The notes beneath the pieces were generated by a model. It saw only the letters and a list, made by a program, of their open reading frames with translations, searched no databases and was not told where the DNA came from. This document shows, in pieces, positions 26,305-35,924 of a stretch of DNA of 64,000 nt. The stretch lies in NCBI GenBank assembly GCA_964247085.1, contig CAXTSX010000016.1, positions 4,657-68,656 on the forward strand, read 5' to 3'. The position numbers and the translations under genes were made by a program. Numbering within the stretch: position 1 is the stretch's first letter; the number at the start of each line of letters is the position of its first letter. The stretch is from JAAFHZ01 sp964247085. Its GTDB lineage: Bacteria; Cyanobacteriota; Cyanobacteriia; Cyanobacteriales; Chamaesiphonaceae.

Positions 26305-28104
26305 ATGGCTGAATCAAAACCCTTCGAGCACGCTGAACCATTACAGCAGTTAATAAAATACGGCGCAAACTACAAAATATCTAGTAATCAGGCGATTATT
26401 GCTTCGATCGCCAACAAACTTTTTGACATTGCCCCCGAAGTACTGATTGGTGCCGCTGTTGATGTGGTAGTTCGCCAAAAGCAGTCTTTTTTGGCGGGTT
26501 TGGGTTTTCCAGAAGTTGCTCAGCAATTGTATCTACTAACCGGGATCACCGTGGTGATCTGGGGTTTAGAATCTCTGTCTCAATATTTGGCTAACCGTCT
26601 GTGGCGAAATTTGGCTCAAAACATTCAGCATGAAATGCGCTTGGATGCTTATAGTCACCTTCAAGATATGGATTTGGCCTACTTTGAAAACACCAGTACT
26701 GGTAATTTGATGTCGGTTCTAAACGATGACATCAACCAGTTGGAGCGTTTTTTGAACGGCGGCGCCAATGAAATAATTCAGATGACCGTGTCGGTACTGG
26801 CGATCGGGGGGACGTTCTTTTTCCTAGCGCCACAAGTGGCTTGGTTTGCGGTGATCCCCATTCCGTTTATTATTTTTGGTTCGATTTGGTTTCAGGATAA
26901 GCTGGCTCCTTACTACGCTGATGTCCGGGAAAAAGCCGGGATGCTCAACAGTCAGCTATCTAATAATTTGGGTGGAATTACCACCATTAAAAGCTTTACC
27001 ACCGAGGTTTATGAACAGCGGCGGATTGCCCTGGAAAGTGAGTTCTATCGCCAAAGTAACCGCAAAGCCATCACGATCAGCTCCGCTTTTGTGCCGCTGA
27101 TTCGGATTTTGGTATTGTGTGGCTTTACGGCTACCCTTTTGTACGGCGGTTTTGAAACTGTTAATGGCAATTTACCAGTTGCAGTTTATAGCATTTTGGT
27201 CTTTCTGACGCAGCGCTTACTGTGGCCGTTGACTAGATTGGGCGAGACTTTAGACTTGTATCAACGCTCGATGGCTTCGGTAAGAAGAGTGATGGAGTTA
27301 TTAACTACTCAGAAAACTATCGCCAACAATGGTACCAAGACGATCGAGCAAGTACGTGGTGAAGTGATTTTCGATGATGTGGCGTTTGCCTACGAGGGTA
27401 ACCCTAGTCTCTTCCGCTCATTATCAATGATGGTGCCGGCTGGTAAAACGATCGGCATTGTCGGAGCCACTGGTTCGGGGAAAAGTACGATCGCTAAGTT
27501 GCTGCTGCGTCTATACGATATTCAAGGCGGCAAAATCACTGTTGATGGCATCGATATTAGGGACTTAAATACTTTTGACTTACGACGGAATATCGGTTTA
27601 GTCAGCCAAGATGTATTTTTGTTTCATGGTACTGTCCGGGAAAATATTGCCTACGGGATGCCCCACATTAATTTTGATAAAGTGCAAGAGGCCGCCAAAA
27701 TCGCCGAAGCTCACGAGTTTATCCAGAAACTCCCCCAAGGTTATGACACCTTAGTTGGTGAGCGAGGCCAGAAACTCTCTGGTGGTCAGCGCCAACGCTT
27801 AGCCATTGCCCGAGCAGTGCTGAAAGATCCACCAATTTTGATATTGGATGAAGCCACCTCAGCGGTCGATAACGAGACCGAAGCAGCCATCCAAAGGTCT
27901 TTAGAGATCATTACCCAAAATCGCACCACTATCTCGATCGCTCATCGTCTTTCGACCCTGCGCCACGCTCATTGTATTTATGTCATGGAACAAGGCCAAG
28001 TCGTAGAAGGAGGTACCCACGAAGACTTGCTTGATCAAGGAGAAATTTACGCCAATCTATGGAGAGTCCAGCTCGGATTGGCTCGGAAGAAAACCAGTCT
28101 TTAG
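26305..28104 (+). CDS. ABC exporter, fused permease and ATPase (ABCB type)
   Basis: 599 residues: six membrane helices in about residues 30-330, then an ATPase with Walker A GATGSGKSTI, signature LSGGQRQR, Walker B PILILDEATSA and H-loop IAHRLST. A half-transporter that would dimerise to export lipid, peptide or drug. No substrate hint from neighbours; it is divergent from rpsO and 44 bp upstream of map. Confidence 0.93.
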   Translation: MAESKPFEHAEPLQQLIKYGANYKISSNQAIIASIANKLFDIAPEVLIGAAVDVVVRQKQSFLAGLGFPEVAQQLYLLTGITVVIWGLESLSQYLANRLWRNLAQNIQHEMRLDAYSHLQDMDLAYFENTSTGNLMSVLNDDINQLERFLNGGANEIIQMTVSVLAIGGTFFFLAPQVAWFAVIPIPFIIFGSIWFQDKLAPYYADVREKAGMLNSQLSNNLGGITTIKSFTTEVYEQRRIALESEFYRQSNRKAITISSAFVPLIRILVLCGFTATLLYGGFETVNGNLPVAVYSILVFLTQRLLWPLTRLGETLDLYQRSMASVRRVMELLTTQKTIANNGTKTIEQVRGEVIFDDVAFAYEGNPSLFRSLSMMVPAGKTIGIVGATGSGKSTIAKLLLRLYDIQGGKITVDGIDIRDLNTFDLRRNIGLVSQDVFLFHGTVRENIAYGMPHINFDKVQEAAKIAEAHEFIQKLPQGYDTLVGERGQKLSGGQRQRLAIARAVLKDPPILILDEATSAVDNETEAAIQRSLEIITQNRTTISIAHRLSTLRHAHCIYVMEQGQVVEGGTHEDLLDQGEIYANLWRVQLGLARKKTSL

Positions 28105-28148
28105 ATCCGAGTTACAATGTTCCTACCGATTACACCTACACCTAGCCC

Positions 28149-28979
28149 ATGAATATTTTCAGCGATCTCCTGCTAGCCAATCCTCAAACCAAAACTCTGC
28201 CTAAGCAACAACGCCGTGGGATTGAGATTAAGTCGGCACGCGAGATTGAAATCATGCGTCAAGCCGCCAAAATTGTGGCGACGGTGCTGAAAGAAATTCA
28301 GGCGTTGGTGGAACCCGGTATGACCACGGCTGATCTGGATGCCCATGCCGAAAAACGAATTCGAGAAATGGGAGCCACTCCTAGTTTCAAGGGCTATCAA
28401 GGTTTTCCCGCCTCGATCTGTTCCAGCATCAATAACGAAGTAGTGCATGGCATTCCTAGCCCCAAGAAAGTAATTCGGAATGGGGATGTGTTAAAAGTTG
28501 ATACTGGCGCTTTCTTTCAGGGTTTTCATGGGGATTCTTGCATTACTATTGGGGTCGGCCCGATATCCGATAAGGCGACACATTTAATGAAAGTCGCCGA
28601 AGGCGCTTTGTATAAAGGCATCGAACAGGTTAAAGCGGGAGCTTATTTGATGGATTTAGCTGGTGCCATCCAAGATTACGTAGAATCTAATGGCTGCACG
28701 GTGGTAGAAGATTTTACTGGTCATGGTGTGGGTCGGAACCTTCATGAAGAGCCAGCGGTATTTAACTGTCGGACTCGGGAACTGCCTAATGTCAAGTTGC
28801 GGGAAGGGATGGTGATTGCGATCGAACCCATCATCAACCAAGGTTCCAATAAAGTAAAAATCCTCGGTGATAAGTGGACTGCTGTCACCTTAGACAAATC
28901 ACTATCAGCCCAGTATGAACACACTGTGTTAGTCACTAAAGATGGTTACGAAATTTTGACCGATCGGGATTTGGTCTAG
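28149..28979 (+). CDS. map: Type I methionine aminopeptidase
   Basis: Removes N-terminal Met from new proteins. 276 residues with an N-terminal extension of about 25 residues before the pita-bread fold (IEIKSAREIEIMRQAAKIV). Metal ligands are all visible: Asp in VDTGAF, Asp in HGDSC, His in TGHGVGRNLHEEP, Glu in AIEPII and Glu in SAQYEHTVLV. Several cyanobacteria have more than one map. Confidence 0.95.
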   Translation: MNIFSDLLLANPQTKTLPKQQRRGIEIKSAREIEIMRQAAKIVATVLKEIQALVEPGMTTADLDAHAEKRIREMGATPSFKGYQGFPASICSSINNEVVHGIPSPKKVIRNGDVLKVDTGAFFQGFHGDSCITIGVGPISDKATHLMKVAEGALYKGIEQVKAGAYLMDLAGAIQDYVESNGCTVVEDFTGHGVGRNLHEEPAVFNCRTRELPNVKLREGMVIAIEPIINQGSNKVKILGDKWTAVTLDKSLSAQYEHTVLVTKDGYEILTDRDLV

Positions 28980-29018
28980 TCTCTGGTATTCAGAAAGAAA
29001 TTAGGTGGGATTTTGGCC

Positions 29019-29660
29019 ATGCGCATATTAAAACCCTTCCTGAACTTCTTCCTGAAACCACCCTGCCCCCTGTGCGATCGATCGACCACCGCTCCCCTCT
29101 GTCTATACTGTCAGCGGCAACTCCTCGAAACCCAGCTCCACCGAGTAATCCAGCCCCAGAGCAATATTTTTGCCTGGGGCAGTTATGGTGGTGCCCTTAA
29201 ACGAACAATCACAGCTTGTAAATACCAAAATCATCCGGAGTTAGCCACTCATTTAGGGAATCTTTTAGGAATCGCTTGGTTACAGCATTATCCCCAACCC
29301 TCCCAATTGCGGGTCATCCCGATCCCCCTACATCCAGATAAGCAGAAGGAGCGGGGCTTTAACCAAGCAACTCTGATTGCCCAAGGCTTTTGTCAGCAAA
29401 CTCGGCTGCCGATCGATGAGTCCTTACAGCGGATTAAATCTACCCAAGCTCAGTTTCAGCTCTCGCCACTCGATCGACAACGTAATTTACAAAATGCTTT
29501 TCAGTTAGCACCTAATCATAAATTAGCAGGGAAATCCGTGTTACTAATTGACGATATTTATACGACCGGAGCTACAATATCAGCTGTTAGCCAGGTACTA
29601 CAGGCTGCTAAAGTTCCAATTTTTGGGGTGGCAGTCACAGCGATTGCTGGTATTGATTAA
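29019..29660 (+). CDS. ComF-family phosphoribosyltransferase-like protein
   Basis: 213 residues from ATG 29019 (GGTGGGA 8 bp upstream; a TTG at 29013 is too close to it). N-terminal zinc-ribbon cysteines (PCPLCDRSTTAPLCLYC), then the ComF domain with ERGFNQATLIA and the PRPP-loop-like VLLIDDIYTTGATI. Needed for natural transformation in competent bacteria; the biochemical role is unclear in most species. Confidence 0.88.
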   Translation: MRILKPFLNFFLKPPCPLCDRSTTAPLCLYCQRQLLETQLHRVIQPQSNIFAWGSYGGALKRTITACKYQNHPELATHLGNLLGIAWLQHYPQPSQLRVIPIPLHPDKQKERGFNQATLIAQGFCQQTRLPIDESLQRIKSTQAQFQLSPLDRQRNLQNAFQLAPNHKLAGKSVLLIDDIYTTGATISAVSQVLQAAKVPIFGVAVTAIAGID

Positions 29661-29735
29661 AACTGGGTGGTATCCCCATTAGCTTCAGCTTCATGGGGCA
29701 TCAGCCTAATTAACCTATGGGAAACATCCTAATCT

Positions 29736-30800
29736 ATGAAACAACAGCTAAATTCGTTACAGCTATATCGGGGAATAGCATCCATATTGGTAGTTTTTCA
29801 TCATGCCAATCTAATACTGGAGCAAAACTTTAGCAAAGATATTTCATTCAATTGGTTTCATTTTGGCTGGGTAGGTGTTGACTTCTTTTTTGTTATTAGT
29901 GGATTTATAATTTTTTATATTCATCAATCTGACATTGGCCAGCCCCAACAATTTTCAACATTTATTAAAAAAAGATTTTTCCGTATTTATCCACTGTACT
30001 GGATTATTTTCATAGGTAAAATTCTCATATCACTACTAGATAAAACCGATGAAATATATCAAAGAAGTTTTTGGGAATTTTCGCAGGCATTTTTATTGCT
30101 ACCCCAGGAGCGAAATATAATAGAGACATTCCTGGGAGTGAGCTGGACACTAACTTATGAAATTTTATTTTACTTTCTATTTGGGTTGATCATCTTAACC
30201 AAGCCAATTATTCATCGACCAATATTCTTTGCCTGGCTAATAGGAATATTGCTGAATCTAGGTGGGTTACTACCTATTAGTGATATTTTCATCCTTGAAT
30301 TTATTTTCAATGCCCGCAATTTAGAATTTATCTTAGGTTGTCTGGCGGCTGCCATAATCTTAACTTATCCAGTAAAGTATCCCAAGACATTAATTATTTC
30401 GTCACTTGCCATGATTTTAGTAGCTATTTTCAATACTAAATATCGTGAATTTGATACCGTCAATATATCTTCAGTGATTGCCTACGGCATTCCTTTTACA
30501 TTACTTGTTATTGGTTCTGTACAAATAGAAAAAGTCAAACAACTGCAAATACCACCATTTTTAATTTATTTAGGCAATGCCTCATATTCCATATATTTAA
30601 CTCACGGATTTTTCATAAATAATCTGGCTAAAGTCTATACAACAATTGCTAGGAAGCTTAACCAAAATCTATTAGACTATTCAAATAGTATTATACATTT
30701 TATGGTTATATCCTTAATCGTGATCCTGAGCATTATTACAGGATGTCTTACTTATTCTTTTGTTGAAAAACCCTTATTAACGGCATTTAAGAAGAAGTAG
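29736..30800 (+). CDS. Acyltransferase 3 (OafA/YrhL-like) membrane protein
   Basis: 354 residues, about ten membrane helices. Acyltransferase 3 hallmarks: LQLYRGIASILVVFHHANL with the active-site His pair, WVGVDFFFVISGFII, and KKRFFRIYPLYWI. Transfers acetyl or other acyl groups to surface sugars. The DNA is visibly more AT-rich than adjacent genes, which suggests a separate history. No sugar-biosynthesis genes are next to it. Confidence 0.9.
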   Translation: MKQQLNSLQLYRGIASILVVFHHANLILEQNFSKDISFNWFHFGWVGVDFFFVISGFIIFYIHQSDIGQPQQFSTFIKKRFFRIYPLYWIIFIGKILISLLDKTDEIYQRSFWEFSQAFLLLPQERNIIETFLGVSWTLTYEILFYFLFGLIILTKPIIHRPIFFAWLIGILLNLGGLLPISDIFILEFIFNARNLEFILGCLAAAIILTYPVKYPKTLIISSLAMILVAIFNTKYREFDTVNISSVIAYGIPFTLLVIGSVQIEKVKQLQIPPFLIYLGNASYSIYLTHGFFINNLAKVYTTIARKLNQNLLDYSNSIIHFMVISLIVILSIITGCLTYSFVEKPLLTAFKKK

Positions 30801-30997
30801 CCACTTCCAGAGTAACTATCATATTGATCCCCGCCGCAAACCCAAAAATAATAAATTTTGGTGTGTTTCGATACATTAGTAGTGGGCACAATAAATCTAT
30901 ATTGAGAGTCTGATCAAAGTAGTAGTCAACTTGATAAAGCCTGAGGGCTCTACCAAGAGGACACATCTAGTTAGCAAGACTATACGCCATAATCTCT

Positions 30998-31255
30998 ATG
31001 CAGGTTTTCAACTTACTTTTGTTATTACAACGCTATCTAGATAATTTAGAAATTAATAGTCCAGAGCTAGCCCGCTGGCTTTGCAACACGATCCCTTCCC
31101 AATGTCCCTTCGAGCGAGATATTAGCCTCTTTGGTCATCACCTTTTTCATATTCCACCATTGTGTAAACTCAATCCCTTCTATGAACAATTGACGGGCTT
31201 ACGCTGGCGGGCACTGTGCTATTTAGCTGATGAATGCGGTGAATTCGTGGTTTAA
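30998..31255 (+). CDS. Orphan Mo-dependent nitrogenase C-terminus (Mo-nitro_C) protein
   Basis: 85 residues matching the small cyanobacterial family named after a region near nitrogenase genes: IPSQCPFERDISLFGHHLFH, then IPPLCKLNPFYEQLTGLRWRALCYLADECGE. Three conserved cysteines. The family is also found in non-diazotrophs and its function is unknown; no nif genes are visible here. Its stop codon overlaps the aroB stop (convergent, 4-bp overlap). Confidence 0.85.
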   Translation: MQVFNLLLLLQRYLDNLEINSPELARWLCNTIPSQCPFERDISLFGHHLFHIPPLCKLNPFYEQLTGLRWRALCYLADECGEFVV

Positions 31256-32355
31256 TTCAGCGATTCCATCGACTGTAAAACATTTCTTACCGTTTGATTA
31301 GAGATGCGATCGGTCACCATCGCTTCTCCAATCTTGTTAGGCATAATAAAACGCACTTGGCCAGATTGTACTTTTTTGTCCAGTGACAGTGCCGTAACTA
31401 TCTCATCGATATTGATCCCCGCCGGTAACAAAATGGGTAGGCCAGTGTTTTTAATCACTTTGTCCTGACGGGTGGTATCAGCATTTGTCCATAATTTATC
31501 TTTCACGGCCAGCTGACCAGCGGCTACCATGCCAATGGCCACAGCTTCGCCGTGATTGACTACTTTATAACCAGTTAAACTCTCGATCGCATGACCAATG
31601 GTGTGACCATAGTTGAGAATAGCTCTGATCCCCCCTTCTTTTTCATCTTGGCTCACGACATCAACCTTGGATTGAGCCGATCGCCGCAGAATCTCGGCCA
31701 GCAAATTAGGGCTTACTTGAGACAACCGATCAAGTTTGCCAGCTTCTTCTAGCATCTGAAACAATTCCGCATCCCAAATGATCCCATACTTGATTACTTC
31801 GGCCATGCCTGCTCGCCATTCCCGACTTGGTAAGGTTTTAAGCACTTCGGGATCAATCATGACCAAGCGTGGTTGATAAAAAGCGCCAATCAAATTTTTT
31901 CCCCGAGGATGATTGACACCGGTTTTGCCGCCGATCGAAGAATCAACCATCGCCAATAGAGTAGTAGGAACTTGGATCAAGTTGATCCCCCGCAGCCAGG
32001 AAGCAGCGGCAAAGCCAGTCATATCACCAATGACCCCACCACCCAGGGCTAATAATGTAGACGATCGCTCCAGACGTTGACCGATCGCCACATCATATAT
32101 TTTTTGAATAGAGGCCAGGGTTTTATAACGCTCTCCCGCAGGCAGCAGACAAGTGGTAACTATAAAGCCAGCCGCAGTTAAAGAATCTACTACGCCTTGC
32201 CCATAATGCTTGAAAATTACCGGGTTAGAAACTACTACAATCTTTTTACCCAGTTTGAGTTGCTGGCAATGTTGACCTAACTGTTGTAGACCGTGGGGTT
32301 GAATAGTTACATTGTATTGACTGGTGGGTAAATCGACCCGAATTGTAGCTTCCAT
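31252..32355 (-). CDS. aroB: 3-dehydroquinate synthase
   Basis: 367 residues. Second step of the shikimate pathway, NAD- and metal-dependent. Motifs: ALGGGVIGDMTGFAAASW, IQVPTTLLAMVDSSIGGKTG, GMAEVIKYG, and the metal ligands Glu/His in NYGHTIGHAIES and VNHGEAVAIGM. ATG 32355. The 3' end overlaps by 4 bp with the convergent Mo-nitro_C gene. Confidence 0.96.
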   Translation of the reverse strand: MEATIRVDLPTSQYNVTIQPHGLQQLGQHCQQLKLGKKIVVVSNPVIFKHYGQGVVDSLTAAGFIVTTCLLPAGERYKTLASIQKIYDVAIGQRLERSSTLLALGGGVIGDMTGFAAASWLRGINLIQVPTTLLAMVDSSIGGKTGVNHPRGKNLIGAFYQPRLVMIDPEVLKTLPSREWRAGMAEVIKYGIIWDAELFQMLEEAGKLDRLSQVSPNLLAEILRRSAQSKVDVVSQDEKEGGIRAILNYGHTIGHAIESLTGYKVVNHGEAVAIGMVAAGQLAVKDKLWTNADTTRQDKVIKNTGLPILLPAGINIDEIVTALSLDKKVQSGQVRFIMPNKIGEAMVTDRISNQTVRNVLQSMESLN

Positions 32356-32457
32356 AGGTGATGGCCGATCGAAAGTTATTTGCTTTTTAAGTTAATTATT
32401 TGTTTCGTGCGGAATTTCGGTTTAAGCAAGTCAAATTGACTTTGACTCAAAAAACTT

Positions 32458-32504
32458 AAATTAGGCCAGGAATGGACAACCTATTTCCATTTCCAGCCTA
32501 ATTT
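32458..32504 (-). terminator. Terminator of the RNA helicase gene
   Basis: An 18-bp stem with three mismatches (arms 32458-32475 and 32487-32504), two of which can form G-U pairs in RNA. On the minus strand it is followed by TTTAAGTTTTTTG. It lies 20 bp after the helicase stop. Confidence 0.7.
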
Positions 32505-32523
32505 AATTTGTTATCCCAACGTG

Positions 32524-34026
32524 TTAACGACGGCGACGGCTAGAACCACGGGCTTCCTGATAGTCTCGATCGTCACTGCGATTGCTCCGATCACCACCGC
32601 CTTCACTATTATTACCGCGTAGAACTGGCTTGCCAGCCCGTTGACCGCGTGGCCGCGAGTCCCGACGATCATCCCGTCGGTCATAGCGATCGCCTCGGTC
32701 TTGAACAGTAGGCTCTTCCATATCTAAGTAAGCTGGACGAGTCCGATCGTAAATCAACTGCAAGGCCGCTGCAGCAATAGTATGCACATCATAGCCCTCA
32801 CCCAACTGAGCAATAATTGGTAAGAACGAGGCTACCCGTTCGCCAGCTAAGGCTTCCAAAATGTCAGATTGCACTTTTTCCATATGCTTCGCTTCGATCT
32901 GAGCGCGAGTTGGTACCTGACAAATAGTCAGATCTTGGCGCACGCGGCGTTCGATCGTTTGAAGTTTGCGCCGATCCATGGGGTGAATCAAGGAAATAGC
33001 GGTACCTTCTTTGCCCGCCCGACCAGTCCGACCAATCCGATGGATATAGTTTTCTGGGCTATCAGGCATGTCGTAGTTGATCACATGAGTTAGATGGTCT
33101 ACGTCCAAACCACGCGCCGCAATGTCAGTAGCAACAATCCAGCGTACTTTACACTGACGGAAGCGATGTAATAACCGTTCCCGTTGAGTTTGGGTGAGAT
33201 CGCCGTGATATTCATCGGCGCTGTGACCGGCACCTTGCAATTGGCTGGTTAAATCAGCCGCCGCCTTACGGGTACGAACAAAGATAATCGCCGACTCCGG
33301 CTGTTCTAGCTCCATAATTGGCTGCAGCATTTGAGCTTTAGTCCAACCACGGGGGACGAAGTAAACCTGTTGGTTAATCCGGTTTGGAGCGGCTTTGGGC
33401 TGCTCAACTGTAACGATGATGGGATTTTTTAGGAAACGATTTACCAAGGAGCGAATTTGGGGGGCCATGGTCGCCGAAAATAAAGCTGTTTGCTTAGTTT
33501 CTGGCAACTTGCTCATCACTAATTCCACGTCATCGATAAAGCCCATGCTGAGCATTTCATCGGCTTCATCTAGGACAAACCAATCTACTTGGTCTAGGCG
33601 TAATCTGCCGCGATTGATCAAGTCAATCACCCGACCAGGTGTCCCGACAACGATCGGCACGCCACTTTCTAAACGACGGATTTGTTGTTCGATCGATTGA
33701 CCACCATATACGGTCAAAATTGGCGAACGGCGTTCGCTGGTGATGAAAGTCTTCATCGCCTCCGAAACCTGCATAGCCAGTTCGCGAGTCGGGGTCAGTA
33801 TCAAAGCCTGAACGGCGGGTTTTTGGAAATCGATTCTTTCGAGAATGGGCAGCGAAAAGGCAGCGGTTTTACCGGTACCAGTCTGCGATTGACCGACCAC
33901 ATCTCTGCCAGCCAGCAATTCAGGGATCGCTTGGGATTGAATATTAGTGGGTTCGGTGATGCCTAGCTTTTCTAATTGAGCAATGATTTTTTCAGAAATG
34001 CCGAGGCTAGCAAAGGGAGTGGTCAT
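32524..34026 (-). CDS. crhR: DEAD-box RNA helicase, CrhR-like
   Basis: 500 residues. Q motif (ITEPTNIQSQAIPELL), Walker A SQTGTGKT, PTRELA, DEAD box VLDEADEML, SAT (LFSATM), and HRIGRTGRAG. The middle of the C-terminal half (VATDIAARGLDVDHLTHVIN, FLPIIAQLGEGYDVHTIAAA) is like cyanobacterial CrhR, the cold- and redox-induced helicase. The tail (about residues 440-500) is an Arg/Asp/Gly-rich, low-complexity RNA-binding tail. Stand-alone with its own terminator. Confidence 0.9.
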   Translation of the reverse strand: MTTPFASLGISEKIIAQLEKLGITEPTNIQSQAIPELLAGRDVVGQSQTGTGKTAAFSLPILERIDFQKPAVQALILTPTRELAMQVSEAMKTFITSERRSPILTVYGGQSIEQQIRRLESGVPIVVGTPGRVIDLINRGRLRLDQVDWFVLDEADEMLSMGFIDDVELVMSKLPETKQTALFSATMAPQIRSLVNRFLKNPIIVTVEQPKAAPNRINQQVYFVPRGWTKAQMLQPIMELEQPESAIIFVRTRKAAADLTSQLQGAGHSADEYHGDLTQTQRERLLHRFRQCKVRWIVATDIAARGLDVDHLTHVINYDMPDSPENYIHRIGRTGRAGKEGTAISLIHPMDRRKLQTIERRVRQDLTICQVPTRAQIEAKHMEKVQSDILEALAGERVASFLPIIAQLGEGYDVHTIAAAALQLIYDRTRPAYLDMEEPTVQDRGDRYDRRDDRRDSRPRGQRAGKPVLRGNNSEGGGDRSNRSDDRDYQEARGSSRRRR

Positions 34027-34112
34027 ATGTTGTTATTTTTCAGTGATTGGGATAAGTCAAACTTGGATAATGGGGAGTGAGGATGGCAATGGTGCTGACT
34101 CACTTAAAAAAA

Positions 34113-35432
34113 CTAGAAGGTTACGACCTCCCCATACAGGTCATAGTGATCGGCCTTATTGATCCGTACCGGCACGATCGAACCGAGACGAGCCACCCCG
34201 CGCACATAAACTTGGCCGTCTACTTCGGGAGCTGACCTGGCGGATCTACCCACTAGTTCGCCGGAGTTGGGGTTTTCTAGTTCAATTAAGACATCCACAA
34301 CTTTCCCAACTTCCTGCTGGTTTCTGGCCAGAGAGATCGGCTGTTGGAGAGACATAAGAGCGGCATGTCGATCGGCCATCACTTCAGCAGCAATTTGATT
34401 AGGCAATTGACCAGCCGGGGCTTCGGCTTCTGCTGAAAAGGTAAATACCCCAACATGGTCGAACTGGTGGCGGGCCACAAATTCTTGCAAGTGGGCAAAA
34501 TGGGCATCGGTTTCACCGGGGAATCCCACAATGAAAGTGGTACGCATCACGGCATCGGGTAATGCTGCGCGCAAATTATCCATAATGCGATCGTTCACAT
34601 GCCCTTGCCAAGGCCGATTCATGGCACGCAGCATTTCGGGATGAGAGTGCTGCAGGGGCAAATCCAGATAGGGGATCACGTTGGAGGTCTCTTGCATGGC
34701 CGCAATTACCGCTGGCGTGAGACCAGTCGGATAGGCATAATGCATCCGAATCCAAGGCACATCTACTTTACCCAAAGCCCGTAACAACTCGGCCAACTGG
34801 GGCTTGCCGTAGATATCCAAACCATAGTTGGTAGTGATTTGGGAGATGAGAATTAGTTCTTTAACTCCTTCGTCAGCTAGTTGCTGCGCTTCGGCGACAA
34901 TTGATTCGATCGAGCGTGATCGTTGCTTGCCACGTAGATGGGGAATAATACAAAAACTACAGGCATAATCACAGCCTTCTGCCACCCGCAGATAAGCCAC
35001 CCCTTCGGAGGTCGTGCGATAGCGTGGCACCCACTCGTCAGCAATATAGCTGGGTTCAGTAGAAATCGCCTGAACTCGTTCACCAGTCTCGGCTCGTTCA
35101 ATAACATTAACGATTTTTTGATAATCGCCCGTGCCGACTACGGCTACCGCTTCTGGGATCTCATCCAGCAGCTGGCTCTGAAAGTGTTGAGCCATACAGC
35201 CAGTAATCACTATTTTCTTTTGAGCTGCTGCCAACTCTACTAAGGTGCGCACGGACTCTTCCCGCGCCGATTCCACAAAGCTACAGGTATTGACGATCAC
35301 ATAGTCGGCAGTATCTTCGTCCGCATCGACATGATAGCCAGCTTGAACCAATAAACCGAGCATATGCTCGCTATCTATTCGATTTTTTTCACAGCCGAGA
35401 TGGGAGATCGCAATTGATGGCTTATTACCCAT
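34113..35432 (-). CDS. rimO: Ribosomal protein S12 methylthiotransferase RimO
   Basis: 439 residues. Adds a methylthio group to Asp of ribosomal protein S12. N-terminal UPF0004 domain with LGCEKNRIDSE and cysteines for an auxiliary cluster (NTCSFV, TGCMAQ), radical-SAM CX3CX2C in GCDYACSFCIIPHLRG, and a C-terminal TRAM domain. The IDSEHMLG motif and SFCIIP fit RimO rather than MiaB. ATG 35432. Confidence 0.95.
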   Translation of the reverse strand: MGNKPSIAISHLGCEKNRIDSEHMLGLLVQAGYHVDADEDTADYVIVNTCSFVESAREESVRTLVELAAAQKKIVITGCMAQHFQSQLLDEIPEAVAVVGTGDYQKIVNVIERAETGERVQAISTEPSYIADEWVPRYRTTSEGVAYLRVAEGCDYACSFCIIPHLRGKQRSRSIESIVAEAQQLADEGVKELILISQITTNYGLDIYGKPQLAELLRALGKVDVPWIRMHYAYPTGLTPAVIAAMQETSNVIPYLDLPLQHSHPEMLRAMNRPWQGHVNDRIMDNLRAALPDAVMRTTFIVGFPGETDAHFAHLQEFVARHQFDHVGVFTFSAEAEAPAGQLPNQIAAEVMADRHAALMSLQQPISLARNQQEVGKVVDVLIELENPNSGELVGRSARSAPEVDGQVYVRGVARLGSIVPVRINKADHYDLYGEVVTF

Positions 35433-35569
35433 TGATATATATTATACACTCGCAAATTGGGCGGTCATGAAGGACACAGCAACTCCCAAGCAGCCCGAAG
35501 GCTAACCAAATTTAACCACTAAGTGGAAGACTACAAAGGTGATACAGCGATGACATGAAGGTCTAGAAC

Positions 35570-35815
35570 TGTTGTCAACAAGTTTGAAATGTAGCCTTGG
35601 ATAAGTCAGCAACTAGTGCTGATGACAACTGAATTTTTCAGGCTGGAGCCTTACGTTAAAAGCCTAAGATGAGGCGGGCGCCAATGGTGAAACAGGACTG
35701 TTTAGGGCTTAAGCATTTTGCTACAAGCATTCCTGAAAGGTTTGGTTGTCAGTTTTGAGATGCGATATTGTCCGCTAAGAGACATTCTAGCATGATGTTG
35801 CGGATTGTAACTGAT
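35570..35815 (+). mobile_element. Possible degenerate group II intron RNA fragment (domain I-like)
   Basis: The 492-bp gap between rimO and btpA has no ORF but reads like structured RNA rather than random spacer. Words typical of the domain I region of cyanobacterial group II introns appear in order: GAGCCTTACGTTAAA-like text near 35645, AGCCTAAGATGAGGCGGGCG near 35660, GGGCTTAAGC near 35706, CATTCCTGAAAGG near 35728 and GATGTTGCGGA near 35793. No reverse transcriptase ORF and no recognisable domain V follow, so it would be a truncated remnant. Boundaries are approximate, and the match is from memory of such introns. The rest of the gap (35433-35569, 35816-35924) holds only the btpA promoter region, including a TATAAAAT just before 35925. 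Confidence 0.35.
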
Positions 35816-35924
35816 TTAGCTAAAATCCCTGAGACTGGTAGGCAAAAATGAAGCAATGGATTCTCTATATATTATTGGTGAGTTGCGAAGTTAGGTCTAG
35901 ACTTGGAATGGTATAAAATCAAAA

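Noticed and set aside
30998..31255. Mo-nitro_C as proof of nitrogen fixation
   Set aside because: The family occurs in non-fixing cyanobacteria and no nif gene is in the window.
35433..35924. tmRNA, RNase P RNA, 6S or SRP RNA in the rimO-btpA gap
   Set aside because: None of their hallmark sequences were recognised; the intron-like words fit better.
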